From Neptunomonas qingdaonensis (GTDB lineage Bacteria; Pseudomonadota; Gammaproteobacteria; Pseudomonadales; Balneatricaceae), in contig NZ_FOOU01000005.1 in assembly GCF_900113275.1 (NCBI RefSeq), positions 186,001-250,000 on the forward strand: a stretch of 64,000 nt of DNA. Direction: 5' to 3'. The translations under genes and the position numbers were made by a program. How positions within the stretch are numbered: position 1 is the first letter of the stretch; each line of letters opens with the position of its first letter. Below are positions 8,992 through 17,815 of this stretch, piece by piece. The notes beneath the pieces were generated by a model. That model saw only the letters and a list, made by a program, of their open reading frames with translations, did no database searches and was not told where the DNA came from.

Positions 8992-10635
8992 CTATACTTC
9001 GTCGCGCGCTTGATTCCGCAGAATGAAGCGTTGAATTTTACCACTGGGCGTTTTCGGAAGCTCATCAACAAACTCGATTTCACGAGGGAACGCGTGCGTC
9101 GATAAACGGTTACGTACCAACTGCTTCAACTCTTCCGCTAACTCTACGCTTGGGTCGAACTGAGGCTTGATCACCACATACGCTTTAATGATCGCACCAC
9201 GCTTCTCATCCGGTTTACCTATGACACCCGATTCAGCAACCGCTTCATGTTCAAGCAAGGTGCTTTCTACATCGGCCGGGCCAACGCGATATCCCGCTGT
9301 CGTGATAATGTCATCATCACGACCGGTAAAAGAGTAACTCCCGTCACCGTGGCTCATAACAACATCACCGGTCAGATAATAACGGCCTTTGAACGGGTCT
9401 TTCTCACCCCAGGTATATCCCTGAAAGAAGAACAACGGTGACTGTTCAACATCCACTGCCAACTGCCCTATTTCGTTTTCACCCAGCTCTTCATAGTCTG
9501 CACTGAGCACGACCACACGATGGCCTGGCAGCGAGAAACCCATGGAACCTACACGCACAATACTTTGCTCAAGTTCAAGATGGTTGCAACAGGTCATCCC
9601 CGTTTCTGTCTGGCCGTAGTGGTCCATAACAGTACATCCAAGACGACGCTTAACCCAGTTAATCACTTCAGGGTTTAACGGCTCTCCTGCGCTGCTGGCA
9701 ACACGCAATCCCAGGGACTCATTTTCTGCCAATACATCATCATTGGCCATCAGCATACGATACGCTGTTGGCGCCGCCGCCAGGTTGGTAATACCGTATT
9801 TGCGAATCATGTTGTAGGTTGAGTCAGGGGTAAAGCCGTGCTCATCAAAATGCGTACCGTTACCCAACAGCAGTGGGCCAACTACCGCATAGTAAAGACC
9901 GTATGCCCAGCCAGGATCTGCAACGTTCCAATACACATCATCAGGGCGCAGACCAATGGCATAACGCATATAGACATAAAAAGACATAATAGCGCGCGCA
10001 GGAACAGCGACCCCTTTCGCTTTACCTACCGTGCCTGAGGTAAACATCTGCAGGAATGGCTCATTCGCACCGATACGAACCGGCTCAAATTCATTCGACT
10101 GCTTATTCATTTCGTCGTTAAACGAGAGGTCGCCTGCTTCAGTTTTTACCACGTCTGCATCGCCGACCACCATGATAGGAGGGCAACCTTTTACTGTATC
10201 CAGTTTGCTGCGGTTGTCAGCATCAGTAATAACCAGTTTTGTTTTAGCGGTGCTCAGACGGTATTCAATGGCTCCCGATCCAAACGCCGTGAAAAGCGGC
10301 TGATAAACAGCACCCGCGCGTAACGTACCAAGAATAACCACCATGAGCTCAGGTGTGCGTGGCAGTAATGCCGCAACGCGATCACCTTTGCCAATTCCCT
10401 GTGACGTCAGAAAATTAGCAAATTTTGCTGATTTTTCTTTTAACTCAGCATAGCTGTGTTGAGATGCAGGGCGCGTAATCCCTTCGTAAAACAGACCAAT
10501 GCGATCCCCCTCTGCCCAGCGATCACAGATCTCTTCACAGACGTTAAAACCTTCCTTCAAGCTCCCAATCAGCTGTTCTTCTACAACAGCAGGAGTGAAG
10601 TTGTCATAAAATGACTGATAGTCCGTATTGCTCAT
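8992..10635 (-). CDS. AMP-dependent acyl-CoA synthetase (acetyl-/medium-chain-like)
   Basis: A 547-residue adenylate-forming CoA ligase. Motifs in order: MFTSGTVGKAKGV (A3 P-loop, about residue 196), DHYGQTETGM (A5), YYLTGDVV (A7), the hinge FTGRDDDIITTAGYRVGPADVES, and PKTPSGKIQRF with the catalytic Lys at the C-terminus. The NVADPGWAYG segment and the hinge place it nearer acetyl-CoA/benzoate-CoA synthetases than the DmdB-like ligase at 3220. GAGAGGACT precedes the ATG. In the operon it can activate a free acid that the adjacent CoA-transferase, dehydrogenase and thioesterases handle. Substrate unresolved. Confidence 0.88.
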   Translation of the reverse strand: MSNTDYQSFYDNFTPAVVEEQLIGSLKEGFNVCEEICDRWAEGDRIGLFYEGITRPASQHSYAELKEKSAKFANFLTSQGIGKGDRVAALLPRTPELMVVILGTLRAGAVYQPLFTAFGSGAIEYRLSTAKTKLVITDADNRSKLDTVKGCPPIMVVGDADVVKTEAGDLSFNDEMNKQSNEFEPVRIGANEPFLQMFTSGTVGKAKGVAVPARAIMSFYVYMRYAIGLRPDDVYWNVADPGWAYGLYYAVVGPLLLGNGTHFDEHGFTPDSTYNMIRKYGITNLAAAPTAYRMLMANDDVLAENESLGLRVASSAGEPLNPEVINWVKRRLGCTVMDHYGQTETGMTCCNHLELEQSIVRVGSMGFSLPGHRVVVLSADYEELGENEIGQLAVDVEQSPLFFFQGYTWGEKDPFKGRYYLTGDVVMSHGDGSYSFTGRDDDIITTAGYRVGPADVESTLLEHEAVAESGVIGKPDEKRGAIIKAYVVIKPQFDPSVELAEELKQLVRNRLSTHAFPREIEFVDELPKTPSGKIQRFILRNQARDEV

Positions 10636-10696
10636 TTTAGTCCTCTCATTTTTATCATTATTCTTAAAAACTGCCCTAACATCTTGTTAAAAGCGG

Positions 10697-11842
10697 CTAT
10701 GTAAATAAACCCGAATCGGCCAGTGTTGTGATCTGTTCTGGCGTAAGCCCCAACGCTTGCAGCACCCCTTGATTATCCTGTCCACACACAGGTGCAGCAG
10801 ATACTGATGCTGAGTTCATCCCCTCAAGATAAGGTGTAGGTTTTATCTGTTTTGTGCCGGAAGGGTTCTCGGTGACCACTTGACGCGCCACGTTATGCGG
10901 ATGCAGTAGTGCCTCATCCATCGCCAACACGGGCTCTACACACGCATCAATCGTTGCGAACCGATCAGACCAGAACGCCTGATCCTGCTGAATAAAAATA
11001 TCAGCAAGACAATGTTTAAGCCGGTCATCAGCTTCATCCATCCACTCAGGGTGACCCAGAACCTCAAGTAGCTGACGCCTGAACTGAGGCTCTAAGCTAC
11101 CCACGGCCATATAACGCTTATCTGACGTGACGTAATAATCATAGATGCCGGCACCATTCAGGAAATGTGACTGCGCATGGATGGTCGTTTCGCCATTCAT
11201 AACCCCCGGCATCAACAAGGGCTGTAATGCCAGACACTGATCACTCATGGCGATATCAATGTGCTGCCCGGTACCCGCTGTTGAGCGTTGAATAACCGCC
11301 GCAAGAATGGCGATGACAGCTGGCTGAGAGCCCGCTGCAACATCAGCAATTTGCACACCGGCCAACAATGGTCCCGCATCGGTTCGACCGGACGATGCAG
11401 AGATTCCACTTAAGGCCAGATAATTAATGTCATGACCCGCTCGATCTCTATACGGACCCGTCTGCCCATAACCGGTAATGGAGCAGTAAATAAGCTTAGG
11501 ATTGATCTTAACCAGCTGATCATACCCCAGCCCCAGACGAGCCATCACACCCGGTCGAAACTGTTCAACAACAATATCGTACTCAGCTAAAAGTGATTGA
11601 ATGATCTCGACGCTTTCACTTTTTTTAAGATTGATCGCTAATGATCGCTTACCACGATTAAGGTATTCAAAGGCAGCCGACTGTCCTCCCATCTGCGGCG
11701 TCATTTCCCTAACAAGGTCAGGCCGTGATGGGGACTCAACGCGCAAAACATCAGCCCCCATGTCGGACAACAACATGGTTGCATACGGCCCAGGCAGTAA
11801 AGTTGAGAAATCGAGAATTTTTAACCCTGCTAATGGTTTCAT
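10697..11842 (-). CDS. Class III (CaiB/BaiF) CoA-transferase
   Basis: Transfers CoA between acyl-CoA and a free acid through a catalytic Asp. From MKPLAGLKILDFSTLLPGP the protein is about 381 residues, the usual family length. VLRVESPSRPD, the NRGKRSLAINL strand and the YDIVVEQFRPGVMARLGLGY block are diagnostic. The catalytic Asp is expected in the GHDINYLALSG segment (about residue 135). The open frame extends 96 bp further upstream into the acyl-CoA dehydrogenase gene, but ATG 11842, 8 bp after that gene's stop, fits the family start. Alternative family functions are racemases (AMACR-like), which share the fold. Its role is tied to the operon's unknown acid. Confidence 0.87.
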   Translation of the reverse strand: MKPLAGLKILDFSTLLPGPYATMLLSDMGADVLRVESPSRPDLVREMTPQMGGQSAAFEYLNRGKRSLAINLKKSESVEIIQSLLAEYDIVVEQFRPGVMARLGLGYDQLVKINPKLIYCSITGYGQTGPYRDRAGHDINYLALSGISASSGRTDAGPLLAGVQIADVAAGSQPAVIAILAAVIQRSTAGTGQHIDIAMSDQCLALQPLLMPGVMNGETTIHAQSHFLNGAGIYDYYVTSDKRYMAVGSLEPQFRRQLLEVLGHPEWMDEADDRLKHCLADIFIQQDQAFWSDRFATIDACVEPVLAMDEALLHPHNVARQVVTENPSGTKQIKPTPYLEGMNSASVSAAPVCGQDNQGVLQALGLTPEQITTLADSGLFT

Positions 11843-11849
11843 CTGTGCT

Positions 11850-13007
11850 TTACCGATACTCACGCAAGATTTCACGAGCAATAACGATGCGCTGCACTTC
11901 GCTGGTGCCTTCATAAATAGACGTGATTCTGGCATCACGTGTCATACGTTCTAATGGGTACTCCTGCATATAGCCGTAGCCGCCTAATAGCTGCAAAGCG
12001 CTATAACAGGCCTGGTTAGCTTTTTCACTGGCGAAGAGTTTTGCCATTGAGGCTTCTTTGGCAAAAGGTAAACCACGCTCTTTTTTATCGGCAGCACTCA
12101 TTAACAATAATCTCGCTGCTTCAAGTTCAGTGGCTCGATCAGCAATCATCCATTGCAAACCCTGAAATTCAGAAATAGGTTTGTCAAATTGTTTACGTTC
12201 TGTCGCATATCGGGTTGCATAATCCATCGCCGCTAAACCAATACCTAAAGCCAGAGAACCAATACCGATACGTCCACCGGCAAGTTCGGCCACCGCAATA
12301 CGGAAACCGTCATTGAGCTTTCCAAGCAATGCTGAATCAGGCACCAGACAGTTTTCAAAATGCACTTCGTTTGTAGCCGAACCATGCTGGCCCATTTTTT
12401 TCTCACCCGGCCCTACGGTGATCCCGGGTGTCGCAGCTTCAACAAGAAAGCATGAAATACCTTTGCCTTTAGGCGCGTCTGCATCGGTGACTGCCCAAAC
12501 CACAAACACGCCGGCGAAAGACGCACTGGTGATCCACTGTTTAGTACCGCTGATCGACCAACCGCCGTCAGTTTTAGTAGCGCGGGTACGCATAGCGGAT
12601 GGGTCGGAACCTGCCCCTGCTTCGGTTAAACAAAAACTGCCGCTGAGATATTCACCAGAGCAAATTTTCGGTAAGTATCTTTCTTTCTGCGCTTCGTTAC
12701 CGACCACCTGAATGACTTCAGCAACCATGTTGGTTACCGACATGGTGACTGCCGTTGAAGCACATGCTTTGGCAATCTCAGTAATAGCCAGGCTGAACGC
12801 GACCACTCCGGCTTCAGTCCCACCGTAGTCAGCATCAATATTCAGCCCCATAAATCCAAGCTCAGCTAATTTCTTACAATGGGCTTTGGTGATTTCATAG
12901 TCTTTTGTCTGATCCAGTTTTTCGGCTACCGGTTGCAATTCGCTTTCTGCAAACTTTTTAGCCGCATCCTGAATCATTTGCTGTTCTTCGGTGAGAGATA
13001 AGTGCAT
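11850..13007 (-). CDS. Acyl-CoA dehydrogenase (short/medium chain)
   Basis: A 385-residue flavoprotein of the standard ACAD length. FCLTEAGAGSDPSAMRT and WITSASFAGVFVV are the FAD/substrate-binding signatures. RKQFDKPISEFQ, LQLLGGYGYMQEYP and the terminal RITSIYEGTSEVQRIVIAREIL (Glu of YEGT as catalytic base) are all intact. GGAAGACACCC precedes the ATG. It is the first gene of the operon 7225-13007, and two 16-bp palindromic boxes lie 45-95 bp upstream. The YEGTSEVQ position of the base is the butyryl/medium-chain arrangement rather than the isovaleryl one. That matters because the boxes resemble the regulator motif of branched-chain catabolism. Confidence 0.92.
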   Translation of the reverse strand: MHLSLTEEQQMIQDAAKKFAESELQPVAEKLDQTKDYEITKAHCKKLAELGFMGLNIDADYGGTEAGVVAFSLAITEIAKACASTAVTMSVTNMVAEVIQVVGNEAQKERYLPKICSGEYLSGSFCLTEAGAGSDPSAMRTRATKTDGGWSISGTKQWITSASFAGVFVVWAVTDADAPKGKGISCFLVEAATPGITVGPGEKKMGQHGSATNEVHFENCLVPDSALLGKLNDGFRIAVAELAGGRIGIGSLALGIGLAAMDYATRYATERKQFDKPISEFQGLQWMIADRATELEAARLLLMSAADKKERGLPFAKEASMAKLFASEKANQACYSALQLLGGYGYMQEYPLERMTRDARITSIYEGTSEVQRIVIAREILREYR

Positions 13008-13051
13008 GGGTGTCTTCCATTAAGTATTTACCCCTAATTTTATATCTTCAA

Positions 13052-13101
13052 TTTACGTATACGTAAAGAACTATTCATACTTTCCTTTACCTTTACGTAA
13101 A
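13052..13101. promoter_or_regulatory. Twin 16-bp TTTAC...GTAAA operator boxes
   Basis: 13052-13067 is the perfect palindrome TTTACGTATACGTAAA. 13086-13101 is TTTACCTTTACGTAAA, the same box with a changed left half. The 34-bp repeat interval puts both near the same face of the helix. They sit just upstream of the acyl-CoA dehydrogenase operon. I recall a similar consensus for LiuR (MerR family) in proteobacterial acyl-CoA catabolism; no MerR gene is present here, so the regulator is inferred. Confidence 0.65.
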
Positions 13102-13278
13102 CAAAAACCATAGATATCAATAAAATCAACATGTTATAAAAAGTACATAGATATATACTTAGGAATAACACTAAACCAATATTTATTTGATAGAGCACAA
13201 GTTTATAGACTTATAACATTGTACTTTGGGCCATAAACGTTAGAATGCGCACCAGACAAACTCGAGACCCTTATAAGA

Positions 13279-13776
13279 ATGAAAAAAATACTCGTGAGTG
13301 CCTGCTTTCTAGGTCATAAAGTCAGATATGATGGCCAACACAGCTTGCTCGAACACCCACAGATGAAGGAATGGCAAGAAGAAGGACGCCTGGTCCACTT
13401 CTGCCCAGAAATAGCCGGCGGTTTAACCACCCCACGCCTACCCGCAGAAATCACATCTCGCCACCCTGTGATGGTAGTGAATATTCAAGGAGAGGATGTT
13501 ACACCCCAGTTTTTACATGGCGCGGAACTCGCCGTAGATAAAGTAAAAGAAAGCGGTGCTTGCTGCGCACTGCTGAAAAGCAGAAGCCCGTCCTGTGGCA
13601 ACCGTGAAACTTACAACGGTGAGTTTACTGACACATTAATACCGGAAAGCGGTGTAACGGCATCGGAACTACAGCGACACGGCATACCCGTCTTTAATGA
13701 ACGTGAGATTGATCAATTAATTGAGTTTATTCAGATGCAGGAAACACCCGAAGTTATTCATTCAGAAGAGTGTTAA
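13279..13776 (+). CDS. DUF523 family protein
   Basis: A 165-residue DUF523 protein. The family's cysteine motifs are visible: SACFLG at residues 8-13, RYDG near 16-19, FCPEIAGGL around 41-50, CCALLKSRSPSCG around 95-107. The conserved Cys and the SPSCG motif suggest metal or Fe-S binding, but the biochemical role is not established. It stands alone between the acyl-CoA operon (divergent) and the RidA gene (convergent). A strong hairpin at 13794-13820 follows. Family assignment is confident; function unknown. Confidence 0.85.
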   Translation: MKKILVSACFLGHKVRYDGQHSLLEHPQMKEWQEEGRLVHFCPEIAGGLTTPRLPAEITSRHPVMVVNIQGEDVTPQFLHGAELAVDKVKESGACCALLKSRSPSCGNRETYNGEFTDTLIPESGVTASELQRHGIPVFNEREIDQLIEFIQMQETPEVIHSEEC

Positions 13777-13793
13777 AAAGCATCAGACGCACC

Positions 13794-13820
13794 AGTGGCC
13801 AATAAAGAATATTGGCCACT
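13794..13820 (+). terminator. 11-bp perfect hairpin after DUF523 gene
   Basis: AGTGGCCAATA and TATTGGCCACT form an 11-bp stem with a 5-nt AAGAA loop, 18 bp after the DUF523 stop. The following sequence is T-rich but not a clean U-tract. Confidence 0.6.
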
Positions 13821-13827
13821 TATTAGC

Positions 13828-13882
13828 TAGTACCTTTTAACTCTTACCTTTTAACTCTTACCCCTTACCCCTTACCTACTCC
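13828..13882. repeat. Short tandem pyrimidine-rich repeat
   Basis: The 14-mer TACCTTTTAACTCT occurs twice back to back, and then degenerates into TTACCCC and TTACC units. It is a simple-sequence tract between convergent genes; no coding potential is seen. Confidence 0.7.
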
Positions 13883-13949
13883 CCCTTAACTACTAGCTTT
13901 ACTACCTCATAGCTATTAGCAGCGAGAGAACAGCAACAGCCATGCTGAC

Positions 13950-14318
13950 TCACCCGGCTGTCGCCGCTACAAACGCAATTTCAAGCAGATAGGCTGGATT
14001 GGCTAATTCTACTTTTACACAGGCTCTGCTAGGGGCACATCCAACCGGCAACCAAGCCTCCCATGCCAAATTAAGCGTATCTAAATGGGCAAAATCAGTC
14101 ACATAAATAGTCACTGATAAGAGCTGCGATTTATCACTGGCGACACTCGCCAGAGACGCTTCAGCTTGAGAGAAAACTTGGCTAACCTGCCCTGCCAGAT
14201 CTTGGCCAGCATCTTCCGGGACTTCTACAAAATGAGCAATGCCTTTAAAAACAGTAACATCTGACCAACGGGCACACGGGTTTATACGCTGAATATCCAT
14301 AACACCATCCATAACCAT
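13950..14318 (-). CDS. RidA family (YjgF/UK114) protein
   Basis: About 116-122 residues, the usual length for enamine/imine deaminases that hydrolyse reactive 2-aminoacrylate-type intermediates. The family end-signature APSRACVKVELANPAYLLEI contains the conserved Arg that binds the substrate carboxylate, with LLSVTIYVTD ahead of it. Start is uncertain: three in-frame ATGs (14318, 14312, 14300) occur and none has a clear ribosome-binding site; MDIQRINPCARWSD from 14300 would match the family best. It lies 26 bp downstream of the OsmC-YcaO gene on the same strand and is probably co-transcribed. The N-terminus diverges from archetypal RidA, so it may belong to one of the Rid subgroups without proven deaminase activity. 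Confidence 0.83.
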   Translation of the reverse strand: MVMDGVMDIQRINPCARWSDVTVFKGIAHFVEVPEDAGQDLAGQVSQVFSQAEASLASVASDKSQLLSVTIYVTDFAHLDTLNLAWEAWLPVGCAPSRACVKVELANPAYLLEIAFVAATAG

Positions 14319-14344
14319 ATCTATAAAAAGTAAAATCTGGTTGA

Positions 14345-16531
14345 TTAATTCAACATTCCAGCTTCTCTGTGTTTGTGTAGCTTTTTATAGCTCTCAATCA
14401 ACTTAAGGTGCCTGTCCAGACCTTCAAGTTTCATGCTGGTCTTGGTCAATCCATAAAATTTAACCTCGCCGGCAACTGAGCCAACAACATTCTCCATCGT
14501 ATCGGCACCATACATTCTGGCCAGGTTAGGTAAATAGTCCTCAAGTTCAAGCTCATCATCCAGCACAATATCGAGCACAACATTGATCGCTTGATAGAAC
14601 AAACCGCGGGCCACTGTATTGTTATTGAAGCTAATGTAATCTTGTACCAGCTCACTTGCCTCTTCATATTGTTCAAGGGCCAAATAGATAAGGATTTTTA
14701 ATTCACCGACATCAAGCTGTCCCCATGCGGTATTCTCATCAAACTCAATGCCGATGAGGGTTTTAATGTCGGTGTAATTATCCAGCTCACTCTCTTCTAA
14801 GCGCTCAACTAAACTGACCAGCTCTTCATCATCCAGTGAATGGATGTTTAAGATATCTTCCCTGAAATAAAGGGATTTATTGGTGTTATCCCAGATAAGG
14901 TCTTCAACAGGATAAATCTCTGAATATCCGGGCACTAAAATTCTGCAGGCCGTTGCACCTAAATCCTCATGAACGGCAATATAAACCTCTTTGCCAAGGT
15001 CAGCTAATATGTTCATCAGACAATTGGTTTCTTCCTCGTTAGTTCCTGAAAAATCCCATTCACAGAATTCATAATCATGCTTAGCGCTAAAGAACTTCCA
15101 AGAGATAATGCCGGTTGAATCAATAAAGTGTTCAACAAAATTATTCGGCTCTGTAACCGCCAGGCTGTTAAAGGTCGGAGGCGGCACATCATTTAACCCT
15201 TCAAAGCTCCGGCCTTGTAAGAGCTCAGTCAAGCTACGCTCTAACGCCACTTCAAAGCTTGGGTGCGCACCAAAAGAAGCAAAAACACCGCCTGTTTTAG
15301 GGTTCATCAAGGTGACACACATCACAGGGAACACCCCCCCCAAAGACGCATCCTTAACCACGACAGGGAAACCGTTCTCTTCCAGCCCTTTTATACCCTC
15401 AAGAATTTGCGGGTATTGTTGCAGAACATGTGGTGGTACATCAGGTAAAACAATTTCTTCTTCAATAATCTTTCTTTTGACTGCACGTTCAAATATTTCA
15501 GAAAGGCACTGTACCTGGGCTTCGTAGATATTATTCCCGGCACTCATACCATTACTAAGAAATAAATTTTCTATAAGATTGGAAGGAAAATACACGGTTT
15601 GCTGATCTGATTGACGAACAAAAGGTAAAGCACAAATGCCACGCTCGATAAGGCCAGAGTTTGTATCAATTAAGTTAGATGCTCTCAGTTCATCATCCGG
15701 ATTGTAAATCGCTAAACAGGCTTCATCCATCAGACCCTCGGGCAATGCATCCTTCGGGCCTGCTTTAAACCACTTTTCATTGGGATAATGAACGAACTTA
15801 CTATTACAAATATCTTCGCCGAAGAACTGATCGTTATAGAAGAAGTTACAGCTGGCGCGTTCGATGAACTCACCCAGCGCCGAACACAAAGCGCTTTCTT
15901 TGCTGGCTCCTTTCCCATTGGTAAAACACATCGGTGACGCCGCGTCACGGATATGCAGCGACCACACATTAGGGACAATATTTCTCCACGAAGCAATTTC
16001 TATCTTAATACCCAGATCAGCCAGAATCGCTGTCATATTGGCAATGGTTTTTTCCAGCGGAAGGTCTTTACCAATAATCCTTGTATTGGCATCGCTTTCG
16101 GTACTGTCCATATACAAAAGCGACGCTTCATCTTCGAGGCTCTCGACTTGTTCAATTTTGAAATCCGGGCCTTGTTGAACGACTTTTTTAACGGTACACC
16201 TGTCGATAGAGCGTAATATGCCTTCACGGTCCCGATCAGAAATACTCTCTGGAAGCTCTACCTGTATTTGAAAAATCTGTTTGTATCTGTTTTCCGGATC
16301 AACAATATTATTTTGCGAGAGCTTAATATCGTCTGTAGGGATATCCCGCGCCAAACAATAAACCCGCACAAAATACGCTGCACAAAGCGCCGACGAAGCT
16401 AAGAAGTAATCAAAAGGACTGGGGGCAGATCCGTCACCTTTATAACGAATAGGCTGGTCAGCGGTGACGGTGAAATCATCAAACTTGGCTTCGAGTCTGA
16501 GATTGTCTAAAAAATTTACTTTGATTTCCAT
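14345..16531 (-). CDS. ycaO: OsmC-YcaO fusion protein
   Basis: About 728 residues. Residues 1-135 form an OsmC-like domain (PIRYKGDGSAPSPFDYFLASSALCAAYFVRVYC, with the peroxidatic-type Cys pattern). The rest is a YcaO domain with ATP-binding signatures GKGASKESALCSALGEFIER and NIYEAQVQCLSEIFERAV, plus an acidic C-terminal tail of TPR-like helices. YcaO proteins use ATP to activate amide backbones; the E. coli orthologue is linked to RimO-dependent beta-methylthiolation of ribosomal protein S12, but it lacks a fused OsmC domain. ATG 16531 (MEIKVNFLDNLRLE) matches family N-termini; an ATG at 16585 is an alternative. No precursor peptide or dehydrogenase is nearby, so a peptide natural-product cluster is unlikely. 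Confidence 0.9.
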   Translation of the reverse strand: MEIKVNFLDNLRLEAKFDDFTVTADQPIRYKGDGSAPSPFDYFLASSALCAAYFVRVYCLARDIPTDDIKLSQNNIVDPENRYKQIFQIQVELPESISDRDREGILRSIDRCTVKKVVQQGPDFKIEQVESLEDEASLLYMDSTESDANTRIIGKDLPLEKTIANMTAILADLGIKIEIASWRNIVPNVWSLHIRDAASPMCFTNGKGASKESALCSALGEFIERASCNFFYNDQFFGEDICNSKFVHYPNEKWFKAGPKDALPEGLMDEACLAIYNPDDELRASNLIDTNSGLIERGICALPFVRQSDQQTVYFPSNLIENLFLSNGMSAGNNIYEAQVQCLSEIFERAVKRKIIEEEIVLPDVPPHVLQQYPQILEGIKGLEENGFPVVVKDASLGGVFPVMCVTLMNPKTGGVFASFGAHPSFEVALERSLTELLQGRSFEGLNDVPPPTFNSLAVTEPNNFVEHFIDSTGIISWKFFSAKHDYEFCEWDFSGTNEEETNCLMNILADLGKEVYIAVHEDLGATACRILVPGYSEIYPVEDLIWDNTNKSLYFREDILNIHSLDDEELVSLVERLEESELDNYTDIKTLIGIEFDENTAWGQLDVGELKILIYLALEQYEEASELVQDYISFNNNTVARGLFYQAINVVLDIVLDDELELEDYLPNLARMYGADTMENVVGSVAGEVKFYGLTKTSMKLEGLDRHLKLIESYKKLHKHREAGMLN

Positions 16532-16761
16532 TTGAATATTTTTTCCGGGATCGTTTGACGCAAAATGAGTGTTGAAGCCGGGCATTTTAACACTAACGGG
16601 TGGATTAAAACGAAGACAATCTGGAAGTCAGCAATCACGGGCTGCCGGGAGTTTAATCCCAGAGCCATATAGCAGATAACATCTACATACGAGTGTCGAT
16701 TCAGTATACCGATTAAAGCGCAGCGTAAGATGATCAACCTGAGGGCTTGTTAAGCCCTTAG

Positions 16762-17010
16762 TTAGTAACCCATAATTTTTAAAGCAATATAAGGTGAAAC
16801 CATAAAAACCAATGTCGCTATCTTATAATGGCTCAAAAAATCGAAATACTTAGCGCTCATTTCTTTTTCGTCGATATTAAACATCTTGCTATGAATCGAA
16901 GATACAGCTCCCCTCATAAACATAAGAATGATGGTGGCTAGTAAAAGATAGCCAACATTGAGTACTGATACCCACCCTAACAACTCAGTTAATTGTGAAA
17001 TAGTAATCAA
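16762..17010 (-). CDS. Small two-TM membrane protein (DUF6868-like)
   Basis: 82 residues with two hydrophobic spans (about 14-34, LLGWVSVLNVGYLLLATIILM, and 63-80, IATLVFMVSPYIALKIMGY) around a charged loop with SSIHSKMFNIDEKEMSAKYFDF. The pattern resembles small inner-membrane proteins annotated DUF6868; I am not certain of the family. ACAAGAGGTAACAG precedes the ATG. A 7-bp hairpin (16742-16758) lies just past its stop. No functional partner is visible next to it. Confidence 0.6.
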   Translation of the reverse strand: MITISQLTELLGWVSVLNVGYLLLATIILMFMRGAVSSIHSKMFNIDEKEMSAKYFDFLSHYKIATLVFMVSPYIALKIMGY

Positions 17011-17058
17011 AACTGTTACCTCTTGTTTTCAAATGATTGCAGGCAAGTGCCAGCTACA

Positions 17059-17712
17059 TTATGGCACACTACAGAAGTCGCCATTAGCCAGCTGGCATGA
17101 ACGCTCATTCGGCAGCAGAGTGTTAAGGGGACCATCCAAGGGCAGCCCCCGCCAACCAATGTAGACGCCGACCACGTTTCTGGGGGGACTGGCACAGTCT
17201 GAATTTATCCGCTGTAATAGATCGGTACGCTCCAGCAGTCTGGAAAAGCAAACAACATTGTTGTCGCAAGAACTCGCGTTATGCTTCCACCCATGTGCGT
17301 AAACGTAAATCAGTGTAGAGCCGTCGTTCTTTTCCTCTAGCGTCTTGAGGAGCTCAAAAAGCGCTTCCATCTGGCGGCGGTCGGCGAACCAGCCCTGATC
17401 ATCAAACTCGACGAAAGAAAGGTGGTAGTTCCCTTTTTTCCTGCTCATTTTCTTCGGATTAGCCCAGGTCTGGTAGTAACGATTCTGGATGGCATGCGAG
17501 CCGGCAGATGTCGGACTGTCACAGAGTTCCAGGGCCGTGCCGGGCATATTTTCATCCACCAGACTTGGCAGGCTATCGTCCACCTTGCACTTGAACGGCG
17601 CGTACTCGGCGGATTTTGGGTCTGGCATTTCGGTTCGATAAGGTGTGAACTGGGCGCAGGCTGACAGCAACATACTGGCTAGCAAGATGAACAGATAATG
17701 CGGATTTTTCAT
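17059..17712 (-). pseudogene. Truncated lipoprotein alpha/beta hydrolase
   Basis: The N-terminus from MKNPHYLFILLASMLLSAC is a lipoprotein signal with lipobox LSAC. The body contains YVYAHGWKHNASSCDNNVVCF and VVGVYIGWRGLPLDGPL, hallmarks of a lipoprotein-like alpha/beta hydrolase family whose members are normally about twice as long. Here the reading frame stops about 30 residues after GWRG, so the nucleophile and His regions are missing. ATG 17712 is chosen for the signal peptide and the GGGGCAA upstream; an open frame extends to 17766. Most likely a gene remnant, or a shortened secreted protein without catalysis. Confidence 0.6.
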
Positions 17713-17815
17713 AAATTGCCCCAAGTATCTCTGATGGCAGATAAACCCGTCAGCGGTCAATCGCAAAGTCTGAGCGTCTGTTACTTGCTGGCGGCGTGAT
17801 GCCTTTTTGTTGGCG

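Noticed and set aside
14345-16531. Azole-forming (TOMM) natural product cluster around YcaO
   Set aside because: No precursor peptide, dehydrogenase or E1-like partner nearby, and the OsmC-YcaO fusion is typical of the housekeeping YcaO group.
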